A program made the position numbers and the translations under genes. From assembly GCA_039566865.1 (NCBI GenBank), contig CM076943.1, forward strand, positions 14,370,001-14,434,000: 64,000 bases of DNA, given 5' to 3'. Source of the DNA: Aurelia coerulea (Eukaryota; Cnidaria; Scyphozoa; Semaeostomeae; Ulmaridae). The notes under the pieces are model-generated. The model saw only the letters and a program-made list of their open reading frames with translations. It was not told the origin of the DNA and made no database searches. This document shows positions 54,190 through 64,000 of this stretch, piece after piece (position 1 is the first letter of the stretch; each line of letters starts with the position of its first letter).

Positions 54190-56310
54190 TAAAGCTCCAA
54201 AGAAAGAAAAGGGTTCGTAGCCAGTTTGCTCCTTGGCTCACTGCTTCTCTTAAAAATCTTATGATGGAAAGGGACATGCTGAAACAAGAAGCTGAGAAAT
54301 ATCCTGAAAAGTGGCCTGCTTACAAACGATTACGTAATCAAGTAACAAGAGAGATGCGTAATGCAATTAGGGACTATTATCATGGACTCATCGATGAAAA
54401 TATAGGAAATCCAAAAAAAATGTGGAAAACCATCAACAAAGTATTAGACAAAAATGAAAATTCAGTGAAACTTTCGAGCGTGGAAGTAGACGGTAAATGT
54501 CTCACTCGAGAGCGTGACATTCTGAAGGCTTTAAACCAGCATTTCGTCTCAGTTGGTCCAAACTTGGCAAAGAAAATTGTCTCTAAGCCAGGTGATGACT
54601 GTCTCCAAAACATCAAGCCAGAGCTAAAGGAAATGGAATTTAAAACTGTTGACGATGTTTTCATATTGAATGCAATTAAACAGCTAAAAAGCGGAAAGGC
54701 AGCTGGTCCCGATAAAGTACCCACAGCCATTGTCAAAGATGTGGGAGACCTCGTGTCAAAGCCTTTGATGATGATATTCAATTCATCATTAAAAAACGGT
54801 ATATTTCCAGACATTTGGAAACTTGCAAGAGTAACTCCTATATTTAAATCAGGTGCAAAAAAGGATGTAAACAATTATAGGCCATTTCAGTTATTTCAAT
54901 TTTCTCTAGGATCCTGGAGCGGATAGTACACGATCAGATGTTTGATTTCCTTCTTGAAAATAATGTAATCACCAAGAATCAGTCAGCTTTTCGTAAACTA
55001 TACTCCACAATAACATCCTTGATATGCAGTACCGATTTTTGGTATGAAAATATTGACAGTAAGAAATTGAACTTGACCATATTTCTTGACCTAAAGAAAG
55101 CATTTGATACGGTCGATCACAAAATAATGGTCAAAAAATTGTGCAGATACGGTATAAGGGGCAACGCTGGGAACTGGTTTCAGTCCTATTTAGATCATAG
55201 GAAGCAATTTTGCTCTGTAAATGGACAGAGATCAATGACAAGTGAGGTAACGTGTGGCATACCTCAAGGTTCCTGCCTAGGTCCTCTCCTTTTTATCATA
55301 TATCTAAACGACTTCGAGAAGTGTTTGAAATTTTCCCAAGCAAGTATCTATGCCGATGATACAAATGTAACAATCGCATCGGATGATGTTGAGAAACTGG
55401 TCTTAGAGGCGCAACAGGAATTGCTCAACCTCTCGGAGTGGATGAGAATAAATAAGTTAAGTCCTAACCCCGCAAAGACAGAATATATGATAATAGGCCA
55501 TTCTCGTAAAGTAAATGCGCTGAATATCTCGAATGCACTCACGTTAAATGGCTCAGATATTAAGCGTGTTACGAAGACGAAATCGCTAGGTGTAACTGTC
55601 GACGAGAACCTAAAGTGGGAAGAGCAATACAAAAATGTGAAGGGTAAAGTTTTTGGAGGACTTGCGTCATTAAAGAAATTAAGAAATATTATTCCCCAAA
55701 CAAAGCTGTGTAGTGTCTACTATGCTATTGTCGAGAGCCATCTACGTTATGCTAATGAAATATGGGGCAGCCTTCCAAAAACAAAACTTGATACCCTCCA
55801 ACGTCTGCAGGACAGGGCCCGGTCAATAATCGAAAGCGCCAGATTCAAGGATAACTGGTCATGTGACTGGCTGAGCGTTGAAAATATTATTCGATTTGAT
55901 AGATCGGTCATGACATATAAGATTATGAACAAATTAAGCCCTGAAAGCCTCTGGGATAAATTTCAGCAAAGATCGTCGCAGTCAAACTATGCAACAAGAT
56001 ACTGTAGAGATCTACAAATTCCTAGACTAAATACAGAATATGCGAAAAAGAGTTATTACTATTCTGCTATGAAAGTTTGGAACAATATCCCAGTTGATAT
56101 TAGAGAACTCCCGACTATTAGTCGCTTTAAAAAAAGAACTAAAGGAGTATTTGAAGAGCTGACTGAAAATATCAGTTTAAAACACGACCCCCTGGAAGAA
56201 CAGCATCTTAGGTAATTTGATCTTTTGTTAATAACCAATTTATTTATTGTATTTAAGCTGAAGGGTAGTTTCGTGTATAAAAAATTATATCATATCATAT
56301 CATATCATTG
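54190..56310 (+). mobile_element. CR1/L2-like non-LTR retrotransposon, 5'-truncated, one frameshift
   Basis: The copy starts within the endonuclease-RT linker (RSQFAPWLTASLKNL), so the endonuclease is missing. RT is split by a one-base deletion near 54885 between the NYRP motif and the following ISxIS helix. First part 54261-54926, second part 54938-56215. Signatures: SGKAAGPDKVP, FLDLKKAFDTVDHK, GIPQGSCLGPLLFIIYLND, YADD in SIYADDTNV, then the C-terminal SAMKVWNNIPVDIRELP block. It ends with a short (ATATC)n tail at 56284-56307, typical of L2/CR1-like 3' ends. Clade assignment is tentative. Confidence 0.92.
56284..56307 (+). repeat. (ATATC)n LINE 3' tail
   Basis: Four pentamer units end the LINE; consistent with priming by slippage in non-LTR elements with microsatellite tails. 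Confidence 0.8.
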
Positions 56311-56400
56311 TCACAGCTGAGCAGTCAAAATGCAAGGCAAAAACCGAATGAGTTTCGCTCCCATTTCGTTTGAAAACGGAGCAGTGTGAACGGGACCGTA

Positions 56401-58231
56401 AAGATGCACATAAATATGGGTCGCGTAATCAGATTTCAACGCCCCTCTCCCCCATTGCTTACCTTTGAAGTGCCCCTAGCCACGTAGCTAAATGTATATC
56501 AATGGAGTTCTTTATGGCATACCACGTGTGCCTTGGAATGTTTATCTTTACGTCTCATTTCTAGCGATTTTTATTGATGGTTTAAAGGCAGTCAGTCACG
56601 CATTTGGTTAGGTGATAAGGCTAATACAAAGAATAGTAGAATTGAGTGGCTACGGATCCTAATGACTTTCTACGACCGTAGAAAGTGATAACGATCAGCC
56701 TTCCCTTATTCCAAATGCACAGATTCACAAAGACATCCAGCTCTGACTTTGTTGGGCCAATCAAATGCATGACAAACTGCCTTTAAATGATAGTGGCAGA
56801 CGTCCGGGTAAAAATAATAAAAAATTCACCTATTTGACGTCACCTGCTGAACAGACGAGAAAGCAGAAACAATTATACTGAAATTCAGAGATTTCATTCC
56901 ATTGCCAATATTCTTATTACATCAAGAAAAGATATACATGCAAATTGCAAATTTTAGTAATATATTACATATTTTCGATTTAAAAGTTACGTCATAAATA
57001 GAGCATCAATTCTCAACTAATATGCTTATGAAAAGATTCAAATATTTTCCAAAAAATCGATCGTCTAAAGTGAATTCAATATTGATATTTACATTACCAA
57101 ATCTTATGTCTGATCATTGCATAGCTCTCGTAAGATGTGTTTGATTCGTTAAGGCTTTTGGGGAACCGCCATGCATTGCGAACCGCCATGCATCGTGATG
57201 GTTTTTGGCTTTTCGTGGATTGTATGGATTTCATTCAATTTAAAGGGGCTCCGCCGCCACACAGTAAACAAATCTGATAACACCGTACATTGCCATTGTT
57301 CTCCATTGTTTTCTGCAGTTTGTTTGGTGGCTTCACCCAAGCCATCAAAAAATGCTCGTCGAAAATCCACTTATATCCAAGCAATCGTAAGAGATATGAA
57401 TGTTTGGATTTTTCTTCTGTGAATAACAAAGATCGTTCTTCATTATGACGCTTTCATTTTCGTAAAAACAGGTAAGCGTCTGTGTGATATTGCCCATCAA
57501 AAAACTTCAAAATAAAATATGGCCGTATCTGCAGCTGCAGCGATTTGCTGCCGATGTGAGCGACATTACAAAATCATTTTCCTGCATCATGAAAATAGGT
57601 CACCTTTACAAATAGGGCAGCAATGCATGCCGTTTGTCCAAGAGCCTTAAATTCTGGATACAGCCGCTTTGCATTTTTCACATTGTCTCCCACTTGTCGA
57701 AAAGGGGGAACTATGCTGCTACAAACAGTAAATGTATTTTAACAACGATAATCATAACTTTTTCAGAAGACTAGCATTTATGATAACTCCCTTTTCTCCA
57801 AGTTTGTTCCTCCTGCTGCTGATAGGCGTCAACTTTTGGTAGGCGTATCGAGAAGCGTTACGTTAGGAACATTTTTTAAATCACTCTATTGCCCATTGTA
57901 GAGTCATCGTTGACTGCAATAGGATGCTTTTTCGCCTCCGATTTACATGACTTCCCAACACAAACTGCTCCTATTGACCATTTGCAAATCTGCATTGCGT
58001 TCACTGACGAATGCATATTATGGCAATAATTCTACGAAAAGGAAGCTTCTTTTTTGTCAGAACTAAAACAGTAGATTCTACATTGGCTGATTGGGGCCGA
58101 TTCCATTGTAACAGCTTTTTAATACATCCTCCTTTTAAATTCGTGCAGCAAAATGTGTATGCATCTTACCAAAGCTACTCATGATCATACGTAAATCAGT
58201 CTAAGTTCATCAACGTTCAGAAAGAAATCTA
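56401..58231. other. Intergenic, no gene recognised
   Basis: AT-rich; the short duplication gaaccgccatgcat at about 57163-57191 is the only structure seen. Confidence 0.45.
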
Positions 58232-58736
58232 CCGGGTGAATAGAAAAAAATCAAACGTTTGGTGGGCTGTGGAATAAAACGTACGTGGCTGTTATTCAAA
58301 ACTAAAATTTTAATCTATCAGTCAAAGGCTGACTTAGATGTATATTTGTTTGGTAAAAGCATTCAGCTTTCATACCCAGAAATTAGAATGATGCTTGCGA
58401 GCGGTTTGTATGGAAACGAGCAATCCACGTTCGATTCTGGTCCACGATTTATTATCCATTCACATTCAAATTCTCCTTCTGAAACAGACAATTTTATTGA
58501 CATTATTTTTTAATGGCAAATAAATCATGGATCAGAATCGAGCATAAAACTCTCCTTCCCATACAGATCCCCTGTCAGCATTTCCTTTATTTTGTGTCTA
58601 AAAGATAAAGCGAGTTTACAGAATTGCATACGTAAGTTAGCATTGACTGATACATTAACATTTTAGTTCTAAATATCGGCCACGTACTTTTTACTTCCCA
58701 GCTCGCCAAACGTTTCAGATTATTTTAATCACCCAG
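58232..58736. mobile_element. MITE, inverted repeat CCGGGTGA(A)T..., related to 14218-14400
   Basis: The left ccgggtgaatag...caaacgtttggtgggctg is mirrored by agctcgccaaacgtttcag...ttaatcacccag; gtacgtggc and gccacgtac pair inside. TA at the left only. 505 bp. Confidence 0.8.
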
Positions 58737-59159
58737 TCAATACTACGAAATTCATACATTTCCTGTCACATTTGACTCTTAAATTAGGTACATGCATTGC
58801 TAAATTATACAAATAATGCCATCTCTGCAACTAAATCTACAAAATTATCTAAGGCAAAAAGGGTAAGAGGTCGACGGTGCAAGTGTTGTGAAACTGAAAA
58901 GTAGTTGGTACTGTCAATAGCTTTCAGGAAAAACAGTTCAACCAGGGGTTTTTCAAAATTTGAAAGAGAAATATTTCAGGGCATCGATCAATGAATGTAA
59001 ACAAACTTCAGCCTTCATTTACACAGTTCAAGACTGAATCACCACTGCACGACGACAAATTGTTGTTATCAGTCGTTTTTTTTTTTTTGACAAGGCGCTT
59101 TGCTTCAACAACCACCTTCTGTATTTTTATCCGGCATCAGTTGGCCTATGCTCTCATTC
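58737..59159. other. Intergenic, nothing recognised
   Basis: AT-rich stretch between two MITEs; one T-run at 59079-59089. Confidence 0.5.
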
Positions 59160-59940
59160 TAGACTTATGCCGATGTGTCTCTTGTTTCCCTGTGCTCTTT
59201 GACTTGATGATGGCGCTTCGGTCAACAGAGACTCATAATATTACTCTGAAAAACCTGACCCTATTTAGGCCTAATATGCTGGGATTCCTAGCATACCAAT
59301 CAGCTTGCGAGATTTGCGAATTACCATGGTTACGGCAAATCTGCTGGAACTTTTAGCCAATCAGGCGAGGTCTGGCAGGGCAGGTAGCAAAGGGAGGCTG
59401 TTCATCTTTTAATTTTCGCGATTTAGCGATTTCGCAATCTTGATTCGCCAAACAAAATGCAAGATGGCTGACTCGGAGCTTCTGCACAAAACAGAAACAC
59501 AGTCTGGAGTGGAGTTGTGCTAATTCCAGGCAGTTTATTTAAAACTTTTGAAGAGTGGAGATATCTTCGTGTCTGGCTGCAGGAACAGGGAAAACTTATT
59601 TCTTATTTTTAGAACTTATTGCTTTGCTTTGCTTTTATGTCCGCGTCCACCCTAGCTACTTGCAAAGAACGAGCGAAGTCTTGCTGCGGACTTTGAATTC
59701 TAGAACGTCTCTTGGGAAACTAATCGAACGTCCTGAAATAAGCAAAAGAGTTTTGTTCTTCACACAAAAAGACAAGTCCTTGGAGGTTTCGCAAAAATAT
59801 TTCGCAAAATGTTTGGGCTCTCTGGCAGGCAACCTGAAAGCGAGACTTTACAAAATAGGGTCAGGTTTTTAACTGTTTCATTATGAGTCCCTGTGAGCAA
59901 GGTACCGCAGGGATACAAGGGACTCATCGTCATAAGTCTA
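59160..59940. mobile_element. Element with TAGACTTATG ends and 9-bp target duplication, long copy
   Basis: TAGACTTATGCCGATG at the left, catcgtCATAAGTCTA at the right; CTCTCATTC at 59151-59159 and 59941-59949. Subterminal ccttgtttccctg.gctctttga matches the palindrome at 42281-42418. A second inverted pair (agactcataat...aaacctgaccctat, 59229-59266, against 59855-59892) is nested inside. 781 bp, no transposase seen. Confidence 0.92.
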
Positions 59941-59949
59941 CTCTCATTC

Positions 59950-60639
59950 CACGACAGGGAGACCAAAATGGCCAAACTTTCAGAGAATAAGAAGTGCAGC
60001 ATCGTGCAATCAATCCACCTGCCTTGTGCATATTCTGGCTTTCGCTCCATAGAAAGCACGTAGCCTTGCAATATAAAATTTCCCAAAATATAAGTGATAC
60101 CTATCGATCGGCACAAAGCACCCCTTCTAATATTTCAATTTTTTAAATTCATGGCAGCAACAAAAGAATGTGCTTTATTTCTTTCAAACATGATCCTTTA
60201 AATAGTGATGGCTTTGCAACTTGATTGCATGTTCCGGGCCAATTTCCCGTAATATTTAGTATCATTTGCTGTGTGCAACTCTAAATATAATAATAATATA
60301 TCTGTAAGTAACCTCAAAAACGTTCGCAGAATACTCTTCCACGATTCAGCTATCAAAAGATTGTTCTGATAAAAATAGAGAAACTACCGGACATCTGTCA
60401 AAGAAGGGCCTAAATGGTATATCTATATGGTATGGTACAAATGGTTTTTGAATTTATTTTACTGTCAGCCTTCCTCAATAATATTCACTAGGGGGGAAGG
60501 GGACACTTTACTTTTGAAAACCTTGGTTTTGATCCATCGTCCAAAAGTTTAGACCACCATTGTAGTTTTGTCGGTGCAACCTTATAGACTAGGGCACTTT
60601 TGAGTCACTCAGTAGATGGAAAATCTCGCTATGAGTTGA
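59950..60639. other. Intergenic and probable 3' UTR of the minus-strand gene
   Basis: A minus-strand AATAAA at 60458-60453, about 185 bases after the stop, may be its polyadenylation signal. Nothing else recognised. Confidence 0.45.
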
Positions 60640-62678
60640 TCAATACGAACGCAAACCTCGTATCAAAATAGTTAAAGCAAAGTTCATCTCATTAGTTTTC
60701 TCTATCAGTTTAACAGCATCTGGATCCGTGAATGATTTGCCAGTGCTTCTCTTTAAATATTTCATCACGTCTCGATAATCCAACACCACATCTTTAATCA
60801 GATTCGCTAGCGTCGTGCTGTTCTTTACTGTCGTCATAGCAACGACAAGATTCTCAACCTCGTTTTGAGACGATCGAACAAGTTTATGCAAGCATTTGAC
60901 ATTAGCATTAGTAGCCAGGGTAACAACTTCTTTCATCCGATTGGACAACGACTTGGAACACGTGCGCATGACATCGAGATATGATTGTCTCTCAGGGTCA
61001 TCACCCTCAAAGCTAAGCCTATTAGCTCGTCTATTCTCTTCAATCAAGCTGACTAACTGGTCTTCAAATTTGACTGTCTTCGAAATAGCAGTTTTACACA
61101 GATCAAGAAACTCGTTGAAATCATCAAACGTAAACCCATTTGGTAAGCTAGTGGATTTGGTAACATTGTCCGCAGAGCCGAACGACTTGTACATATTATG
61201 GCGTAGTGACGTGGGAGTGTTCGGGAGTATGAGATGCTGACCATGTGTAGGACTTTGGTTGACGACTAATTGTTGAAATGGATCAGAATGATCAAAACGT
61301 ACGTCCAGGTCTGAGTTTGATCGGAAATGGTTGTAAGTCGGCGATGATGCGGGTGAAATGTTGTCCACAGAGAAGAACAATGGCGAAGTAACTCGCTCAT
61401 TTTTAAGATCTAAGCTCGGACTTTTTGGCAGTTTTAATGGTAAGACTGTCGGCTGTGATTCCCTCTCAATGCTTACATCCGCTGGTCTCTCTTTGCTAGC
61501 AGAGGCTTGGTTCGCAATGCCGATGTTAGTTGAATATGTCCCTTCAACGCTCGTGCTCGAGACCTTGATTTTCTTTGCAGCAATGTCTATGCTATCATTT
61601 TTCACAGCAGCTCTCTCTGCTTCATAAAGTCGAATATTAGTAAGTTCCTCAGGCTTCATGAACTCAACGACTTCTTCGGGGGAGCTCCCTGGCGAAGACA
61701 CGCTCTCCTCGTTAGTTTTATTTGATTCATTCAAACTCTGCTCAACCATGAATTCTACAACATCCTCCGGAGAGGAGCTACGGGAGGATAATGTACTGCT
61801 GTCGGGAGATTGATTGATTTCCTTAACTTTGCTAGTATCAACGTCACTGTGATGATCTGCAAATTCACAGGGCGGTGAAGGAATTCGTAGCTCACTGGGG
61901 CTAAGTGCTCTTGTTGATTTTTTTGGTGGACTAGGAATATATATATTCAGGTCAGCTAAATTGACGCTTTGTGGTCGATCTATATCTCCTTCGTCACTCC
62001 ATGGCTGCGGAGAGGCGGGGCTCATGGGCAGTGATACTTCACTTGAAGTTGATGAACTGGGGCGTGGCAAAGGACTGCTCGAAACCGACGACACACTATC
62101 AGGTCTTGGTGACATTGCACGCTTTGGTGATCCACTGGGAGATTGCACGCTCTTTGTAACGAGTTGCTGGTAGGTCGGCTTGCCATTTGACTGTGCGGCG
62201 CTTGCTTCATTCGTCTCCGCGAAAACATCATCAGATGTATTGCTAAACGGTCGTAAAAGAGAGCCTGGCCTCTCTTCTGCATCAGAAGACAAAAAATCCA
62301 ACGGATTGTGCTTGGTGAGCTCCGATGCGTCATTTGGAACTTTCTGGACGAGATACTTGTTGAAGGAATCTCTGTTGTTCGCACGTGATATTCCATGTTT
62401 TGGTGAAAATTCAGTCGATGTTGCATCTTCTGTTACTTCGTGTAAGGCCATATAAGCGCTATTTGCTACTTGATCGTCCGTTTGAAAAGGACCACCAGGT
62501 ACTGTTTCGTGAACTGGGGTTTGTTCTCTACTTGAAAAAAGGCTGTCTGCATCGGGTAATTGTTTATGAGTATCCCGATCTGATGATGAATCTTCCTCTG
62601 AAAATGTCCCCCAAGGATTTGACCATGTTCGCCCTAAGCTTCCCGTGTTTGATGATGTGTCAGTTCTCCATCCTGAAT
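60640..62678 (-). CDS. Unrecognised Ser/Pro-rich protein, terminal exon
   Basis: Acceptor tttcttttag before 62678; joins as DEE|DSGWRTDTSSNTG. The longer open frame upstream to 62700 is intron. 678 residues to the stop. Confidence 0.9.
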
Positions 62679-64000
62679 CTAAAAGAAATATAATTAACAA
62701 TTACAACTATAATTTTACGAGAACCAGGTGTAAGGTAGGAGAACCGGTTGTAAGGTTGAGTCTGAGCTTAATTCCTGGTAGTAATAAGTAACAGTTGATC
62801 TTTCCCTACATTCATTGCTTTTGCTGCTCGTTAAGGGCATTTATCAGGTCGAAAAATTCCTACGTGGTTCACTCTTGACATGATCAGTTTTGTAAAGCTA
62901 GACCATTGCAGAAAACAGAATCGATGAATGAATAGGTAAATAAACAAATTAATAAATGAAATATATATAATGGATTAATAAATAGATGAAAGTTATAAAG
63001 AATGCTGACTTCGGCTTCATTCCAAATAACTAAAGCATCAAATTAAATTGAAAGATCTAAGCAAAATGGTGTCGTCTATCAATGAGAGAAACAAAACCTG
63101 CACGCGTCTGTTTCTATGGCTTTGATTCACTTGAACATGCATCGACATTATCAATAACCAATTTTTTCTCTTCTTCGCTCTTTGTCTGTAATTTAACCTC
63201 TGAACAAGGCGTGTGCACATATTTCATTTTGATCCACCATAGCACAGGCTCCAAATTTGAAAGAAAAAGCTGGTGTAAAATGTTATGACCAATTTCTTGG
63301 AACTGAGCAGCTCCAAAATAACTTTAGCTATTTCGCTATAATTCTACCGTTAGATTTTTCAGAAATCTTCAATATTTTCATAATTAGAGTGCTTTTCTTC
63401 TTTTCAAGAATTCAAGAAAAATTAAAAAGAAACTTAGAACCATCATAATTTCTAAACTTTCTGAGGAAACATGAAAAAATTAAAAAAACCATAGTTGATG
63501 AATTTCTACAATGTAGTATCAAGCAAATTTCTCTTCTGGTTTATGATTTAGAAATCTGATGATGCCATGTCCTCAAATGAGTTGAAATATAAAATATGCT
63601 GTAATTTTGAGAGAAATATTCAAGATTTCTGAAAAGTCCAATGGCAGAATTATAGCAAAGTGGTTAAAGTTTCTGTCTAGCCATTCAGTTCAAAGAGATA
63701 GGCATTGAATTTTACAACTGCCCTTTTTACAGCGATTTAAAGATGTGGAACCTTTGCTGAGACTCAGTAAGTAAGCTGCTAATGCTACAATACTTTACCT
63801 TCTTCATCCTCTGGAAATCGTTCAGGGTTGGTCTGATATCCAAGATTGACTAACTTCCCTTTGACCATCTCTACCTCTGTTCCACTATCACTCGTTTTTG
63901 CTGCTCTCTTTTCTTTATTTCGTTGCAACCTTCCTACCGTTGCAGATCTGTTAATCTTCCTTGCAAGATCAGTCATTTCTTCATCTGATGTTTCATCGTC
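60640..64000 (-). CDS. Ser/Pro-rich protein with helical C-terminal domain, last two exons (5' end outside window)
   Basis: Join, on the minus strand, 64000-63799 and 62678-60640; GT-AG intron, phase 1, stop TGA at 60642-60640; 746 residues. I do not recognise the family. First visible part: DDETSDEEMTDLARKINRS, a basic LQRNKEKRAAK helix, then acidic ERFPEDEE. The middle (about 450 residues) is Ser/Pro/Asp-rich and probably disordered. It has NPWGTF, NPLDFL and DPFQQL motifs that could bind trafficking adaptors, many SP sites, and a duplicated SSPE(D/E)VVEFM motif. The last 160 residues, from FNEFLDLCKTAISKTVKFED to LTILIRGLRSY, are charged and hydrophobic and look like a four-helix bundle, loosely reminiscent of FAT or vinculin-type scaffolds. 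A cytoskeletal or adhesion scaffold is possible but unproven. Confidence 0.85.
62679..63798 (-). other. Intron of the unrecognised minus-strand gene
   Basis: 1.1 kb, very AT-rich. A short duplication gagaaccggttgtaaggt/gagaaccaggtgtaaggt lies at 62719-62756; nothing else recognised. Confidence 0.6.
63799..64000 (-). CDS. Unrecognised Ser/Pro-rich protein, penultimate exon (runs off the window)
   Basis: Donor GTAAAG follows position 63799 on the minus strand; ends phase 1. Contains the basic helix RLQRNKEKRAAK and GYQTNPERFPEDEE. The exon's acceptor lies beyond 64000. Confidence 0.82.

Larger units (their letters stand above)
52825..56397. mobile_element. Inverted-repeat (GTTCACACTGCTCCG) element containing a LINE insertion
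   Basis: The left GGCTGCGTTCACACTGCTCC and right inverse of GGTCCCGTTCACACTGCTCC are the same termini as 5940-6499. Flanks are TTA and GTA, so the duplication is imperfect. The 3.6-kb span includes the LINE at 54190-56310; without it the element would be about 1.5 kb. Alternatively the two ends come from separate insertions. Confidence 0.6.

Noticed and set aside
54380..54874. 164-codon ORF antisense to the LINE
   Set aside because: Shadow of the RT reading frame on the other strand.
1..64000. Integrated virus, bacterial operon or defence system
   Set aside because: No capsid, polymerase of viral type, integrase or bacterial gene arrangement seen; RT sequences are all non-LTR or Penelope-like.

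Overview
This is animal nuclear DNA: AT-rich, with many introns, GT-AG splice junctions and a dense load of mobile elements. Three genes are recognisable metazoan orthologues: ARHGEF17, MBLAC1 and SCOC. A fourth, small membrane-protein gene resembles a family I know only from memory in invertebrates. A fifth gene I cannot name enters from the right edge. Compact genes, kilobase introns crowded with MITEs, and CR1/L2-like and Penelope-like fragments fit an invertebrate such as a cnidarian, but also a sponge, hemichordate or lancelet. No species call is possible from sequence alone.

Layout. (1) 541-32188, + strand: the last 20 coding exons of an ARHGEF17/TEM4-type RhoGEF (about 969 residues: most of the DH domain, the PH domain, an acidic linker and the C-terminal WD40-like propeller). 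All splice phases agree and the stop codon is present; the start lies left of the window. Its introns hold most of the mobile elements. (2) 32189-39016: gene-poor, with LINE remnants, a 5S-like SINE and minisatellites. (3) 39017-39232, +: intronless 71-residue membrane protein. (4) 40925-41539, -: intronless MBLAC1-type metallo-beta-lactamase-fold hydrolase, with a MITE just after its stop. (5) 42549-50941, +: complete four-exon SCOC gene (105 residues). Its start lies 1.0 kb from the MBLAC1 start in divergent orientation. (6) 50942-60639: intergenic, with a 5'-truncated LINE nested inside an older terminal-inverted-repeat element. (7) 60640 to beyond 64000, -: last two exons (746 residues) of an unrecognised Ser/Pro-rich protein with a helical C-terminal region.

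Mobile elements are the most informative part of the window. Several families can be bounded to the base by target-site duplications (TSDs). They include: a G-rich-ended group with 3-bp TSDs (TTA or TGA) resembling PIF/Harbinger MITEs; a (C)MGGGTG-ended group with TA TSDs; one TTAA-flanked element; and a family ending TAGACTTATG with intact 9-bp TSDs at two sites, one copy being a perfect 64-bp-arm palindrome. One MITE insertion is supported by a related unoccupied site elsewhere in the window. Two copies of a SINE have a tRNA-like A box followed by a 5S-rRNA-like segment. A Penelope-like fragment carries a hammerhead-like core.

I see no operon-like gene cassette, CRISPR array, viral genome or defence island. 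The nearest candidates for something undescribed are the palindromic 9-bp-TSD family, the 5S-like SINE and the paired inverted elements in SCOC intron 1.
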